Below, in pieces: positions 55,825-63,559 of a DNA stretch of 64,000 bases. The position numbers and the translations under genes were made by a program. The stretch comes from Bacteroidota bacterium (GTDB lineage: Bacteria; Bacteroidota; Bacteroidia; Chitinophagales; Chitinophagaceae), in NCBI GenBank assembly GCA_023437225.1, contig JAEZGS010000023.1, positions 62,001 to 126,000 of the forward strand, in the 5' to 3' direction. The notes below the pieces were generated by a model. The model was not told the origin of the DNA. It searched no databases and worked only from the letters and a program-made list of their open reading frames with translations. Positions within the stretch are counted from its first letter, which is position 1; each line of letters starts with the position of its first letter.

Positions 55825-55888
55825 GTTTGACCGAAGATGCAGTGATTTCTTTAACTTGAAGAACTATTGGCTTCGGTCAAACTTTTTT
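55825..55888 (+). terminator. 12-base perfect inverted repeat followed by T-run
   Basis: GTTTGACCGAAG (55825-55836) and its exact complement CTTCGGTCAAAC (55871-55882) enclose a 34-base loop and are followed by six T (55883-55888). This has the form of an intrinsic terminator for the small gene ending at 55821, but the loop is long and the T-run ends 17 bases before the kinase ATG, so it could also act as an attenuator or an operator. Confidence 0.55.
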
Positions 55889-55905
55889 ATCACTTACTGA
55901 TTGCA

Positions 55906-58248
55906 ATGGATTTTCGCAAGTTATTCGACCTGATGCCCGGCTGTTATTTGGTTCTTGCCGCCAATGACCCGGTATTTACAATTGAAGCGATCAGCGACGA
56001 GCTTTTGACCGTCACCGATCGAACGCGGGAGGAGTGCCTCGGCCAATCTTTATTTGATGTTTACGCAATTGAGCCGGAATCTCCTGCGGAACACGGGAAG
56101 AGTGATCTGCATTCCGCTTTGCGGCGCGTGATAAATGACAAAGTGGAGGTGATCATGCCTATGATCCGCTATGATGTTGTTAATGCCCGCCAGCAGGTGG
56201 AGGAAAGATACTGGAGTACCAGGCTGATGCCCGTGTTTGGTGACGATGGCAACGTCACTCACGTGCTTGACTACTTAAAAGAAGTAACTCACAAGGTCAA
56301 GCTGGAAGAGAGCCGTGATGTGATTCGTACAGTTGAGAGGAACTTCGATCTATTTATGCAGGCTCCTGTTGCCGTATGTATGGTGGAAGGCCCGAAATAT
56401 ACGGTGCAACTTGCGAACGAAGAAATGCTTTCCATGCTCGGCAGGGAATCTTCAATAATTGGGAAACCGATACTGGAAGCGCTTCCGGAAGCAAGGGTTC
56501 AGGGTCTTATGGACATACTTGATAAGGTTCGCGCAACAGGTAAAGCGGAGTCCGTTTCCAATTTCCCTGCTACACTGTTTATACATGGTGAGAGAGTAAA
56601 GAAATACTTCAACCTCATATTCAAGCCTTATTTTAGTAACAACTTACAGGAAGTCGATAGCATTTTTTGTGTAGCGCATAATGTAACGGAGCAGGTCGTG
56701 GCGTTAAGCAATTTGTCTGAAAGCGAAGATCGATATCGTGTGCTTATCGAAGAAACTACTGTTGCCACCGCATTGTATGTTGGTGCGGACATACGCATTC
56801 AATACGCTAATGATATTATGATCGCCTACTGGGGCAAAGATGCCTCGGTGATAGGAAAGACAATACGAGAGGCTGTGCCGGAGCTTGAGGGCCAAAAGTT
56901 TCCTGAGATCTTAGAAGATGTGTATCATAGTGGCAAGATGTATGTTGGCCGACAGGAGGCGGCCGAACTTGTTGTAGACGGCCAGCTTCAAACATTCTAT
57001 TTCAACTTCACGTATAAGCCACTGCACGATAGAGACGGAAAAGTTTATGGGATTCACCATATCGCTGTGGATGTCACGAACCAGGTACTTGCATTGAAAA
57101 AACTTGAAGAAGAGAAAGAGCGGACGCAGCTTGCCATCCGTGTGGGGGAACTCGGTTTGTTCGACTTCGACATTGAAAAGAATGAGATCAACGGCGACGA
57201 GCGATTCAGACGCATCTTCGGAGTAAGCGATCCCAAGAGTATACACGACTATTTTGCGGTGATGTACCCGGAAGATATCGCGAAACCTGGCGCCCTGGAA
57301 TTAGCACGTAGAAGGGGCCGCCTTGAACACGAGTTTCGCGTTAAAGATGGGGAGACCAATTTTCGGTGGATCAAGATCATGGGGCATTATCAGTACCGTG
57401 ATGGAGTTGCGTTTAAAGTCTTTGGTGTTGTTCAGGATATAACCACGCAAAAACAATTTCAGGAGCAACTTGCTGCACAGGTGCAGGAACGAACTGCTGA
57501 GTTAGAAAACAAAAACCGGGAATTGCAACGTTCGAATGAGAACCTTGAAGAATTTGCTCATGCGGCATCACATGATTTGAAACAGCCGATAAGAAAGATC
57601 ATGTTTTTTGCCGACAGATTAAAAGACCAGTTATCAGACCGACTAAATGATGACGAAAGGTCAACATTCAGCAGGATATTGAACGCCAGCCAGCGTATGG
57701 GTGCACTGATTGACGATCTTTTGCTGTATTCACATGTAAGCCAGGTGCCGCTCGAAAAGGATGAGGTTGATCTCAACGAAAAAGTGCAGAGGGTATTGGA
57801 GGATCTTGAATTAGAGATACAACAAAAAAATGCAGTTGTGACACTGCAGGAATTACCCACCGTTCGGGGATACAAACGGCAATTGCAGCAATTGTTTCAA
57901 AACCTGATTGGGAATGCGCTTAAATACAGCAAGCCGGGTGAGCAACCGAAAATTGATATACGTTCGACAATTGTAGGCAGTGTTGATAATGGAACAACTG
58001 TGGACACAACCGATCATTTCAAAAGTTTTTATAGGATTGACATACAGGATAATGGCATTGGCTTCGAACCCTCCGAATCCGAGCGCATTTTTCAATTGTT
58101 CCAGCGACTTCATGGAAATGCGGAATACCAGGGTACAGGTGTGGGCCTATCCATCGCGCAAAAGGTAGCAAGGAACCACCACGGAAAAATCGTTGCCGAA
58201 AGTAAGCCGGGAGCTGGGTCCAGGTTTAGTATTTATTTGCCAGCGTGA
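55906..58248 (+). CDS. Multi-PAS sensor histidine kinase
   Basis: The ATG at 55906 gives 780 residues; a TTG at 55867 would pass through the hairpin stem and is not preferred. There are no transmembrane helices. About four PAS domains are visible (residues 1-130 LMPGCYLVLAANDPVFTIEAI; 140-270; 280-405; 410-520 with ELGLFDFDIEKNEINGDERFR). A coiled coil (QVQERTAELENKNRELQRSN) and HisKA with the phospho-acceptor in HAASHDLKQPIRKI follow, then HATPase with NLIGNALKYS, DNGIGFE and GTGVGLSIAQKVA. It resembles the kinase at 28346 in layout and C-terminal domain. No receiver domain or response regulator gene is adjacent. Confidence 0.93.
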   Translation: MDFRKLFDLMPGCYLVLAANDPVFTIEAISDELLTVTDRTREECLGQSLFDVYAIEPESPAEHGKSDLHSALRRVINDKVEVIMPMIRYDVVNARQQVEERYWSTRLMPVFGDDGNVTHVLDYLKEVTHKVKLEESRDVIRTVERNFDLFMQAPVAVCMVEGPKYTVQLANEEMLSMLGRESSIIGKPILEALPEARVQGLMDILDKVRATGKAESVSNFPATLFIHGERVKKYFNLIFKPYFSNNLQEVDSIFCVAHNVTEQVVALSNLSESEDRYRVLIEETTVATALYVGADIRIQYANDIMIAYWGKDASVIGKTIREAVPELEGQKFPEILEDVYHSGKMYVGRQEAAELVVDGQLQTFYFNFTYKPLHDRDGKVYGIHHIAVDVTNQVLALKKLEEEKERTQLAIRVGELGLFDFDIEKNEINGDERFRRIFGVSDPKSIHDYFAVMYPEDIAKPGALELARRRGRLEHEFRVKDGETNFRWIKIMGHYQYRDGVAFKVFGVVQDITTQKQFQEQLAAQVQERTAELENKNRELQRSNENLEEFAHAASHDLKQPIRKIMFFADRLKDQLSDRLNDDERSTFSRILNASQRMGALIDDLLLYSHVSQVPLEKDEVDLNEKVQRVLEDLELEIQQKNAVVTLQELPTVRGYKRQLQQLFQNLIGNALKYSKPGEQPKIDIRSTIVGSVDNGTTVDTTDHFKSFYRIDIQDNGIGFEPSESERIFQLFQRLHGNAEYQGTGVGLSIAQKVARNHHGKIVAESKPGAGSRFSIYLPA

Positions 58249-58251
58249 ACG

Positions 58252-58300
58252 GAATTCAGAATTGAGAATTGGGAATTGGGAATTGGGAATTGGGAATTGG
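58252..58300 (+). repeat. Heptamer array GAATTGG
   Basis: Seven contiguous heptamers: GAATTCA, GAATTGA and five perfect GAATTGG. It starts four bases after the kinase stop and ends ten bases before a terminator hairpin. Confidence 0.9.
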
Positions 58301-58310
58301 AAATGCAATA

Positions 58311-58344
58311 AAAAATGCGGAACACTTTCGGGTTCCGCATTTTT
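58311..58344. terminator. Bidirectional intrinsic terminator
   Basis: AAAAATGCGGAA (58311-58322) pairs perfectly over 12 bases with TTCCGCATTTTT (58333-58344) around a ten-base loop. An A-run on one side and a T-run on the other allow it to work for both converging genes, the kinase from the left and the GH16 gene from the right. Confidence 0.85.
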
Positions 58345-58360
58345 ATTTTGCATTTGCACA

Positions 58361-58488
58361 ATCACACTAGCACACTAGCACACTAGCATATTAGCACATT
58401 AGCATATTAGCATCTTAGCACACTAGCATATTAGCATTTTAGCACACTAGCATACTAGCATATTAGCACACTAGCACACTAGCATTCC
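58361..58488 (+). repeat. Octamer array AGCACACT/AGCATATT, 16 units
   Basis: Sixteen contiguous octamers of the AGCAYAYT family, the longest array in the window. Units include AGCACACT, AGCATATT, AGCATACT, AGCACATT, AGCATCTT and AGCATTTT. It ends three bases before the stop of the convergent GH16 gene. It contains TAG in every reading frame, on both strands wherever CTAG occurs. Confidence 0.92.
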
Positions 58489-58491
58489 ACA

Positions 58492-59526
58492 TTAATTCCT
58501 ATACACCCTGATATAATCCACTTCCATTGTGGCGCTTTCAACGGCAGGATCCATTGGTCCGCCGAAGTTTCCGCCCATTGCCACGTTCATGATAAAGAAG
58601 AAATCATGGTTGAATGGTAATGCAAGCGAGTTGTTCACGGAATGAACAAGCTGATCGTCCACATACATCCTGATTGATGTTGCGGACCAGTCGAGAGTGT
58701 ATTTATGGAACTGCGTTGTTGCATTCTCGATCATTCGTGTATTGCCATCTGCATTACCACCTGAGCGACCTGGATAATGAAGCGTACCATAGATCTTGTT
58801 AATGCTCTTGCCTACATGTTCCATGATATCTATTTCACCACACGCAGGCCATCCCGCTGTATTGATGTTTGCCCCCAGAGCCCAGATAGCTGGCCATGTG
58901 CCGACACCAGCGGGCAGCTTTGCACTAACTTCAACCTTACCATACTTAAACTCGTATTTGCCTTTCGACAATATGCGGGCAGATGTGTATGTGTAGTTTT
59001 GATAGTTCTCCTTACGTGCAGTGATCTTCAATTTGCCATCATTGACAATTACATTCTCCGGCCTGTTAGTATAATACTGCAACTCATTGTTGCCCCATCC
59101 GCCGCCGCCAAGATCGTATCCCCATTTAGAAGGATCTGGCGCACCGTTGGTGTTAAACTCATCGGACCATACCAGTCCGGGTGTATTGTCAGCAACGGAT
59201 ACACTTACCTGAACCGATTTTGTTATCGATTGCCCGTTCGAACTGGTTGCCCTTACAGTTACCACATAATTATTCGTGCCTGGAGTAGTATAAGTGTATT
59301 CTACTTCACCTGTTGGAACAGGTTGACTAACTCCATTTCCGAAATCGAATTGGTAAGTCGCCGCATTCTTTGCTGTTGCCTTGAAAAGCACCTTTCCACT
59401 GCCATCTGTGCTTACCGTTGAAGTGATCACTAGTTGCGACGGCGCTGTATCTACGGGTGCATTCGAGTTGCCCTTGCTGCAGGCAAGCAATGCAAACAGG
59501 CAGATAATCGAAAATAATGAGCGCAT
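58492..59526 (-). CDS. GH16 family beta-glucanase lipoprotein with PKD domain
   Basis: From the ATG at 59526 the protein is 344 residues; a longer start at 59583 would overlap the preceding gene. The signal LFSIICLFALLAC ends in a lipobox. A PKD domain occupies about residues 35-115 (YQFDFGNGVSQPVPTG). It is followed by a beta-jelly-roll GH16 catalytic domain with the ExDxxE motif E231, D233, E236 (CGEIDIMEHVG), where E231 should be the nucleophile and E236 the acid/base. The surrounding WPAIWALG and VDYIRVYRN fit laminarinase-type endo-beta-1,3-glucanases. As the last gene of a SusC/SusD operon it is probably the surface endo-enzyme. Confidence 0.93.
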   Translation of the reverse strand: MRSLFSIICLFALLACSKGNSNAPVDTAPSQLVITSTVSTDGSGKVLFKATAKNAATYQFDFGNGVSQPVPTGEVEYTYTTPGTNNYVVTVRATSSNGQSITKSVQVSVSVADNTPGLVWSDEFNTNGAPDPSKWGYDLGGGGWGNNELQYYTNRPENVIVNDGKLKITARKENYQNYTYTSARILSKGKYEFKYGKVEVSAKLPAGVGTWPAIWALGANINTAGWPACGEIDIMEHVGKSINKIYGTLHYPGRSGGNADGNTRMIENATTQFHKYTLDWSATSIRMYVDDQLVHSVNNSLALPFNHDFFFIMNVAMGGNFGGPMDPAVESATMEVDYIRVYRN

Positions 59527-59542
59527 GTTCGTTTTCAATTTA

Positions 59543-60448
59543 TTACTGTTTTGCTTTAAGTTTCTGATACCACGCATTTCCATCTACACCTATTGTGCGC
59601 AAGTGCATTTCGGTTTCACTGATCGATAAGATCTCATATGTGCTACTTCCGGTTGCAAAGTTTACAATACCGTTTCCAGGTACAAAGAACTGAATTCTTG
59701 TGGAGTTAGACGTTGTTGAACCCGATGTTGCTGTTCCAAAGATGATCATTTTTTCACCTGAAGTTGCAATGTCGTAGCAAGCTTCCGCACCACTGAATCC
59801 ATAGCTTGAAACGGATGCGCCCTGTATAAAAGATGCACCTTTGTTATCTACATTTATATACACACGGTTGTTTGCGTCTACACTGAAAGTGATTTCATCA
59901 TCATACAAACATCCCACACTTTCTTTTTCGTTAGGACCTGCTGCCCACCAGATTGGAGAGAAGCCGTCTGCAGGTCCAACTCCCAGGTGTCCGCCAGCTT
60001 CTTTAGCAGACATCCACACTTTAGAAGAATTGTTTGTTAGTGATGTAAGTATTTCTTCAGGAAGATCAAATACAACATTCACTTTTACTTTCTTGCTTGT
60101 TGTAGTAACAACACCGCCGGTTCCGATCGCATTTACAGTGATCGTATACTCACGTGTACCGGGAACTCCATATTTGTATTGAATTGTTCCGGAAGGCACC
60201 ATCTTCACGATGCCATCGCCAAAGTCGATCTTATATGTGATCGCTTTTGCAGCAGATGAAACAATTGTTACCACACCTGATCCATTTCCGTCAGGGTTGG
60301 CTGCATCCTTTCCTTCAACAGCGATGTTGACATCAAGGTTGGACGGCGCAACAATCTGGCCGAATTCGTACTCTGTTTTTTGACAACTGCCCAATCCGGT
60401 CAGTACGACAAATAACGTTAGAATTATTATTGAAAATTTATTTTGCAT
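59543..60448 (-). CDS. PKD-domain lipoprotein, probable surface glycan-binding protein
   Basis: A 301-residue protein with a lipoprotein signal (SIIILTLFVVLTGLGSC). A PKD-like domain covers about residues 40-125 (YKIDFGDGIVKMVPSG). A C-terminal beta-rich domain has several Trp residues in typical binding loops (KVWMSAKEAGGHLG, FSPIWWAAGPNE, NAWYQKLKAK) and three Cys. No glycosidase acidic pair is visible. Position between the 2xPKD/2xCBM protein and GH16 suggests a SusE/F-like or SGBP role in holding glucan at the surface. Confidence 0.82.
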   Translation of the reverse strand: MQNKFSIIILTLFVVLTGLGSCQKTEYEFGQIVAPSNLDVNIAVEGKDAANPDGNGSGVVTIVSSAAKAITYKIDFGDGIVKMVPSGTIQYKYGVPGTREYTITVNAIGTGGVVTTTSKKVKVNVVFDLPEEILTSLTNNSSKVWMSAKEAGGHLGVGPADGFSPIWWAAGPNEKESVGCLYDDEITFSVDANNRVYINVDNKGASFIQGASVSSYGFSGAEACYDIATSGEKMIIFGTATSGSTTSNSTRIQFFVPGNGIVNFATGSSTYEILSISETEMHLRTIGVDGNAWYQKLKAKQ

Positions 60449-60461
60449 GACTGATCATTTA

Positions 60462-62036
60462 TTAGTTGAGAGTAATGTCATCAAACAGGTAAGTGAAGTT
60501 GGCTGAACCGTCACCTTTGGTAGCAAGATCAAAGATCAATACCACTTTTTGATAAGTGTTCGCCGTGTTAATCGCACTATAGTCAAAGGTCAGCTCTTCC
60601 CATTCTCCTGCCTTGGTAGTTGAAACCGTCTTCTCGAAGTTAACATTGCCATCGGTGAGGTTCTCTACTTTCAACAACACCGTAGCGCCAACTCTTGGTG
60701 AGAAAACTTTCATTTTGAATGTCTTCTTTACAGAGAAATCGATTGGATTGTCGAGTGTAATATAGGCGCCGGCCCAGGGTTGTACAGGGTGCTTGATCAT
60801 TTGCATAACGGTTGCGCTTGAATTGATCCCTGTTGTTTGAGGGTTCGCAATCTTCGCTACCGCACCGCCTTCAAATTCAGTGAACGTATAATCAAGAGCA
60901 TTGTTTTCAAACGTGAGTGGCAATGCTAATACTGCATCGGGCATTTTGTTTGTCAGCCTGATATCATCCACGTAGAATGTGTAGTTCGCAGAACCATCAC
61001 CCATCGCTCCAAGTTCAAAGATCAATACCACTTTATGATATGCATTTGCAGTGTTAACACCAGTGTAATCAAACGCAAGATCTTCCCAATCGTTCTCAAC
61101 GGTTGTAGTAACTTCTTTTTCATAATTGATACTACCATCTGAAACGTTCTCCACCTTGAGTAGAACCTTTGCTCCTGCTCTCGGAGAGAATACTTTCATT
61201 CGGAAAACTTTATTTGCAGAGAAGTCAATAGCCTGTCCAAGCGTGAGTACGCTACCGCCCCAAACCTGACCACCATTCTTGATCATGCGTGCTACTTTAT
61301 TGGAGGTATTGATACCGGTTTTCTTTGGGTTATCAATTATCTGCAAATCGCCACCATCAAAGTTGAAGATGTTGTACACGAGTGTGGCAGACTCAAAATC
61401 CAAAGGAAGCAGAACAGGATTAACGATCTTCACCGTCTTCTTCTCTTCTACGGAAGCTGAACCACTCATCGCCAACACGCGTACTTCATAATCACCTACT
61501 GCTGCGTATGTATGACTGATCGTTTCGCCTTCAACAAATGTTTGAGGAACTTCATTTGCAACGTCGCCGAAATACACTTTGAAAACAGTTTCAAGATCAG
61601 CTTTAGCGCTAACATTTATTTTCAAAGGATTGTTGGGATCGATTGAAGTGGTTACTTCCAGGTTCTCGGGTGCCCTGAAGGCAACTGTAAGTTGTTGTGT
61701 TGCTTCAGTAGTTAACCCGTTGACACCTACACCAAGGATTCGCACATTGTAGTTTCCCTCACTTGCGTAACGATGTTGTATGGATTTTCCAGGCAATACT
61801 TTTGCTGCGGTAGTGGTGGCATCACCATAATAAACCTGGTAATATGCTACACCTTCACCGTTAGGAGTGATGGTAACAGTACCTGTATTATCCTGTGTGA
61901 TGTCCAGCAATGCCGATAGGTTTGAAGGCGCTGGAGCATTCTCGGCAAATGCTACATCATCGAACTGTTCCTTTTTACAGCCGGCCAGAACGGTCAGCAG
62001 GAACATCGCGCCATATATTAAATTAATGAATTTCAT
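60462..62036 (-). CDS. Surface glycan-binding lipoprotein: two PKD plus two tandem CBM-like domains
   Basis: Starting at the ATG at 62036 (the TTG at 62054 is not preferred) the protein has 524 residues with signal LIYGAMFLLTVLAGC. Two PKD-like domains (about 35-115 VAYYQVYYGDATTTA; 120-205 VFKVYFGDVANEVPQ) precede two nearly identical copies of a 155-residue beta-sandwich. Each copy has LDFE/LTFE, the KTGIN/TTGIN segment, FRMKVFSPRAG or FKMKVFSPRVG, LLKVEN and GDGSANYTFYVDD or GDGSANFTYLFDD. The duplicated module looks like a carbohydrate-binding domain. Third gene of the SusCD operon; it probably presents glucan chains to SusD. Confidence 0.86.
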   Translation of the reverse strand: MKFINLIYGAMFLLTVLAGCKKEQFDDVAFAENAPAPSNLSALLDITQDNTGTVTITPNGEGVAYYQVYYGDATTTAAKVLPGKSIQHRYASEGNYNVRILGVGVNGLTTEATQQLTVAFRAPENLEVTTSIDPNNPLKINVSAKADLETVFKVYFGDVANEVPQTFVEGETISHTYAAVGDYEVRVLAMSGSASVEEKKTVKIVNPVLLPLDFESATLVYNIFNFDGGDLQIIDNPKKTGINTSNKVARMIKNGGQVWGGSVLTLGQAIDFSANKVFRMKVFSPRAGAKVLLKVENVSDGSINYEKEVTTTVENDWEDLAFDYTGVNTANAYHKVVLIFELGAMGDGSANYTFYVDDIRLTNKMPDAVLALPLTFENNALDYTFTEFEGGAVAKIANPQTTGINSSATVMQMIKHPVQPWAGAYITLDNPIDFSVKKTFKMKVFSPRVGATVLLKVENLTDGNVNFEKTVSTTKAGEWEELTFDYSAINTANTYQKVVLIFDLATKGDGSANFTYLFDDITLN

Positions 62037-62054
62037 TTCCTGATAATTTTTCAA

Positions 62055-63539
62055 TTAATAGCCTTTGTTTTGTTCAAGTCCTGAGATGTCAACTTCAAGT
62101 TGTGGTATTGGGAACACTTCGTTCTTACCTGCAACAAAACCCTCGATCGTTTGCGCTGCTTTACCAGTGCGCACCAGATCAAAGAAGCGGTGTCCTTCCA
62201 TTCCAAGTTCAAGTCTTCTTTCTTCCCAGATAGCATCAGTTAACGCAGTGCCTGTAGCAGTTACATTGTGGTTCTGATCTCCAAATGCACGAGCACGCAC
62301 CCTGTTCAGGTATTGTTGTGCTTTTGCATCGTCAGGTGAAGGTTTCCTGTTATAAGCTTCAGCAGCCATCAACAACACATCAGCAAATCGGATTGTACGG
62401 AAGTTATTGAGGTAGTTCAACTCAACCTGTCCGGATGTTTCACCTTTTCTCGGATGATACTTCTGATTGTACAAACCGGTATTCTTATATGGTGCAACCA
62501 TGTAAGTGATATTGAACTGTGGATTGGCGGTTTTATATGCTTCGATATCCAGTATGGTAGCCGCTTTCCGCTTGTCACCTGCATCATAAGCAGCTGCAAG
62601 ATCCTGTGTTGGAAGATTCGTGCTCCATCCCTGTGCATAAGGACTGCCGCCTGTAAGATTTCTGATACCCGCTGATTGAACGGCAAGGTTACCTTGTCCT
62701 CTTCCAGGGTTTGTCCAATCATAAAACGGCTCCAGGTTCGTATACTGAATTTCGAAAACAGATTCAGGTCCGTTCTCACCTGATGCAAGCCAGATGGATT
62801 GAAAGTCATTTACCAGCGTAAATGGACCTGCAACAACATTATCCAACATGGATGCAGCTTCTGCAAATTTGTTTTGATATAGATAAACTTTACCTAACAA
62901 AGCCTGTGCTGCATACTTTGTAATTCTACCCTGCTCAGCTTGTGTTGTTGGTAATGCAGCAATCGCATTTGTAAGATCCAACTCGATCTGCTTGTATACG
63001 TCAGCCTTTGCAGTACGTGTCAATGTTTTGGAATCACTTGCACTGAGTCGTTTGTCTACGAATAAGGGCACATCACCAAAAAACTTCACGAGTTCAAAGT
63101 AATAGTATGCACGAAGGAAATAAGCCTGTCCATACAAATTATCCTTTCCTGCGAAATCAAGCTTCGCTTTGTTTTCTTCGAGATAGTTGGCCCTGTTGAT
63201 ACCTTCATAACATGCACTCCAGATCTCCTGAAGATAGCTGTTGTTAGTAGTGATGGTATAATCATCGATCTGTTGCAAACCCAATACATCGGTTGCATTT
63301 TCTCCACCCGTTACAGCATTATCAGATGCTACATCGCCAATAACTGTTGTTGCCCATAGCCACTGAAGTGGGGAGTAAGTGCCAATCACCATTTTCTCGT
63401 AATCGGCGGGGCTTTTGAAATAATCATCCGCAGTGATCTCATAATCCTCCTTAGGATTATAATCCACGAACTTGGTGCATGATGGAGCAAGTCCAACCAA
63501 TGCAGCCGCTATACTTATTTTGAAAAATTGTTTTTTCAT
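62055..63539 (-). CDS. SusD/RagB family outer-membrane lipoprotein
   Basis: A 494-residue protein beginning MKKQFFKISIAAALVGLAPSC (lipobox Cys 21); a TTG nine bases upstream is not preferred. The TPR-like SusD fold is supported by DDYFKSPADYEKMVIGTYSPL, ANYLEENKAKLDF, AYFLRAYYYFELVKFFGDVPL and the C-terminal IWEERRLELGMEGHRFFDLVR, all classic for the family. It binds glycan at the surface and closes as a lid over the SusC transporter encoded just upstream; the stop of the SusC gene lies 20 bases away. Confidence 0.96.
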   Translation of the reverse strand: MKKQFFKISIAAALVGLAPSCTKFVDYNPKEDYEITADDYFKSPADYEKMVIGTYSPLQWLWATTVIGDVASDNAVTGGENATDVLGLQQIDDYTITTNNSYLQEIWSACYEGINRANYLEENKAKLDFAGKDNLYGQAYFLRAYYYFELVKFFGDVPLFVDKRLSASDSKTLTRTAKADVYKQIELDLTNAIAALPTTQAEQGRITKYAAQALLGKVYLYQNKFAEAASMLDNVVAGPFTLVNDFQSIWLASGENGPESVFEIQYTNLEPFYDWTNPGRGQGNLAVQSAGIRNLTGGSPYAQGWSTNLPTQDLAAAYDAGDKRKAATILDIEAYKTANPQFNITYMVAPYKNTGLYNQKYHPRKGETSGQVELNYLNNFRTIRFADVLLMAAEAYNRKPSPDDAKAQQYLNRVRARAFGDQNHNVTATGTALTDAIWEERRLELGMEGHRFFDLVRTGKAAQTIEGFVAGKNEVFPIPQLEVDISGLEQNKGY

Positions 63540-63559
63540 CTTGTTCAATGTTTTCCTGG

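Noticed and set aside
38253..58488. Tandem arrays considered as CRISPR
   Set aside because: Units are only 7 or 8 bases and contiguous, without spacers, and no cas gene is present.
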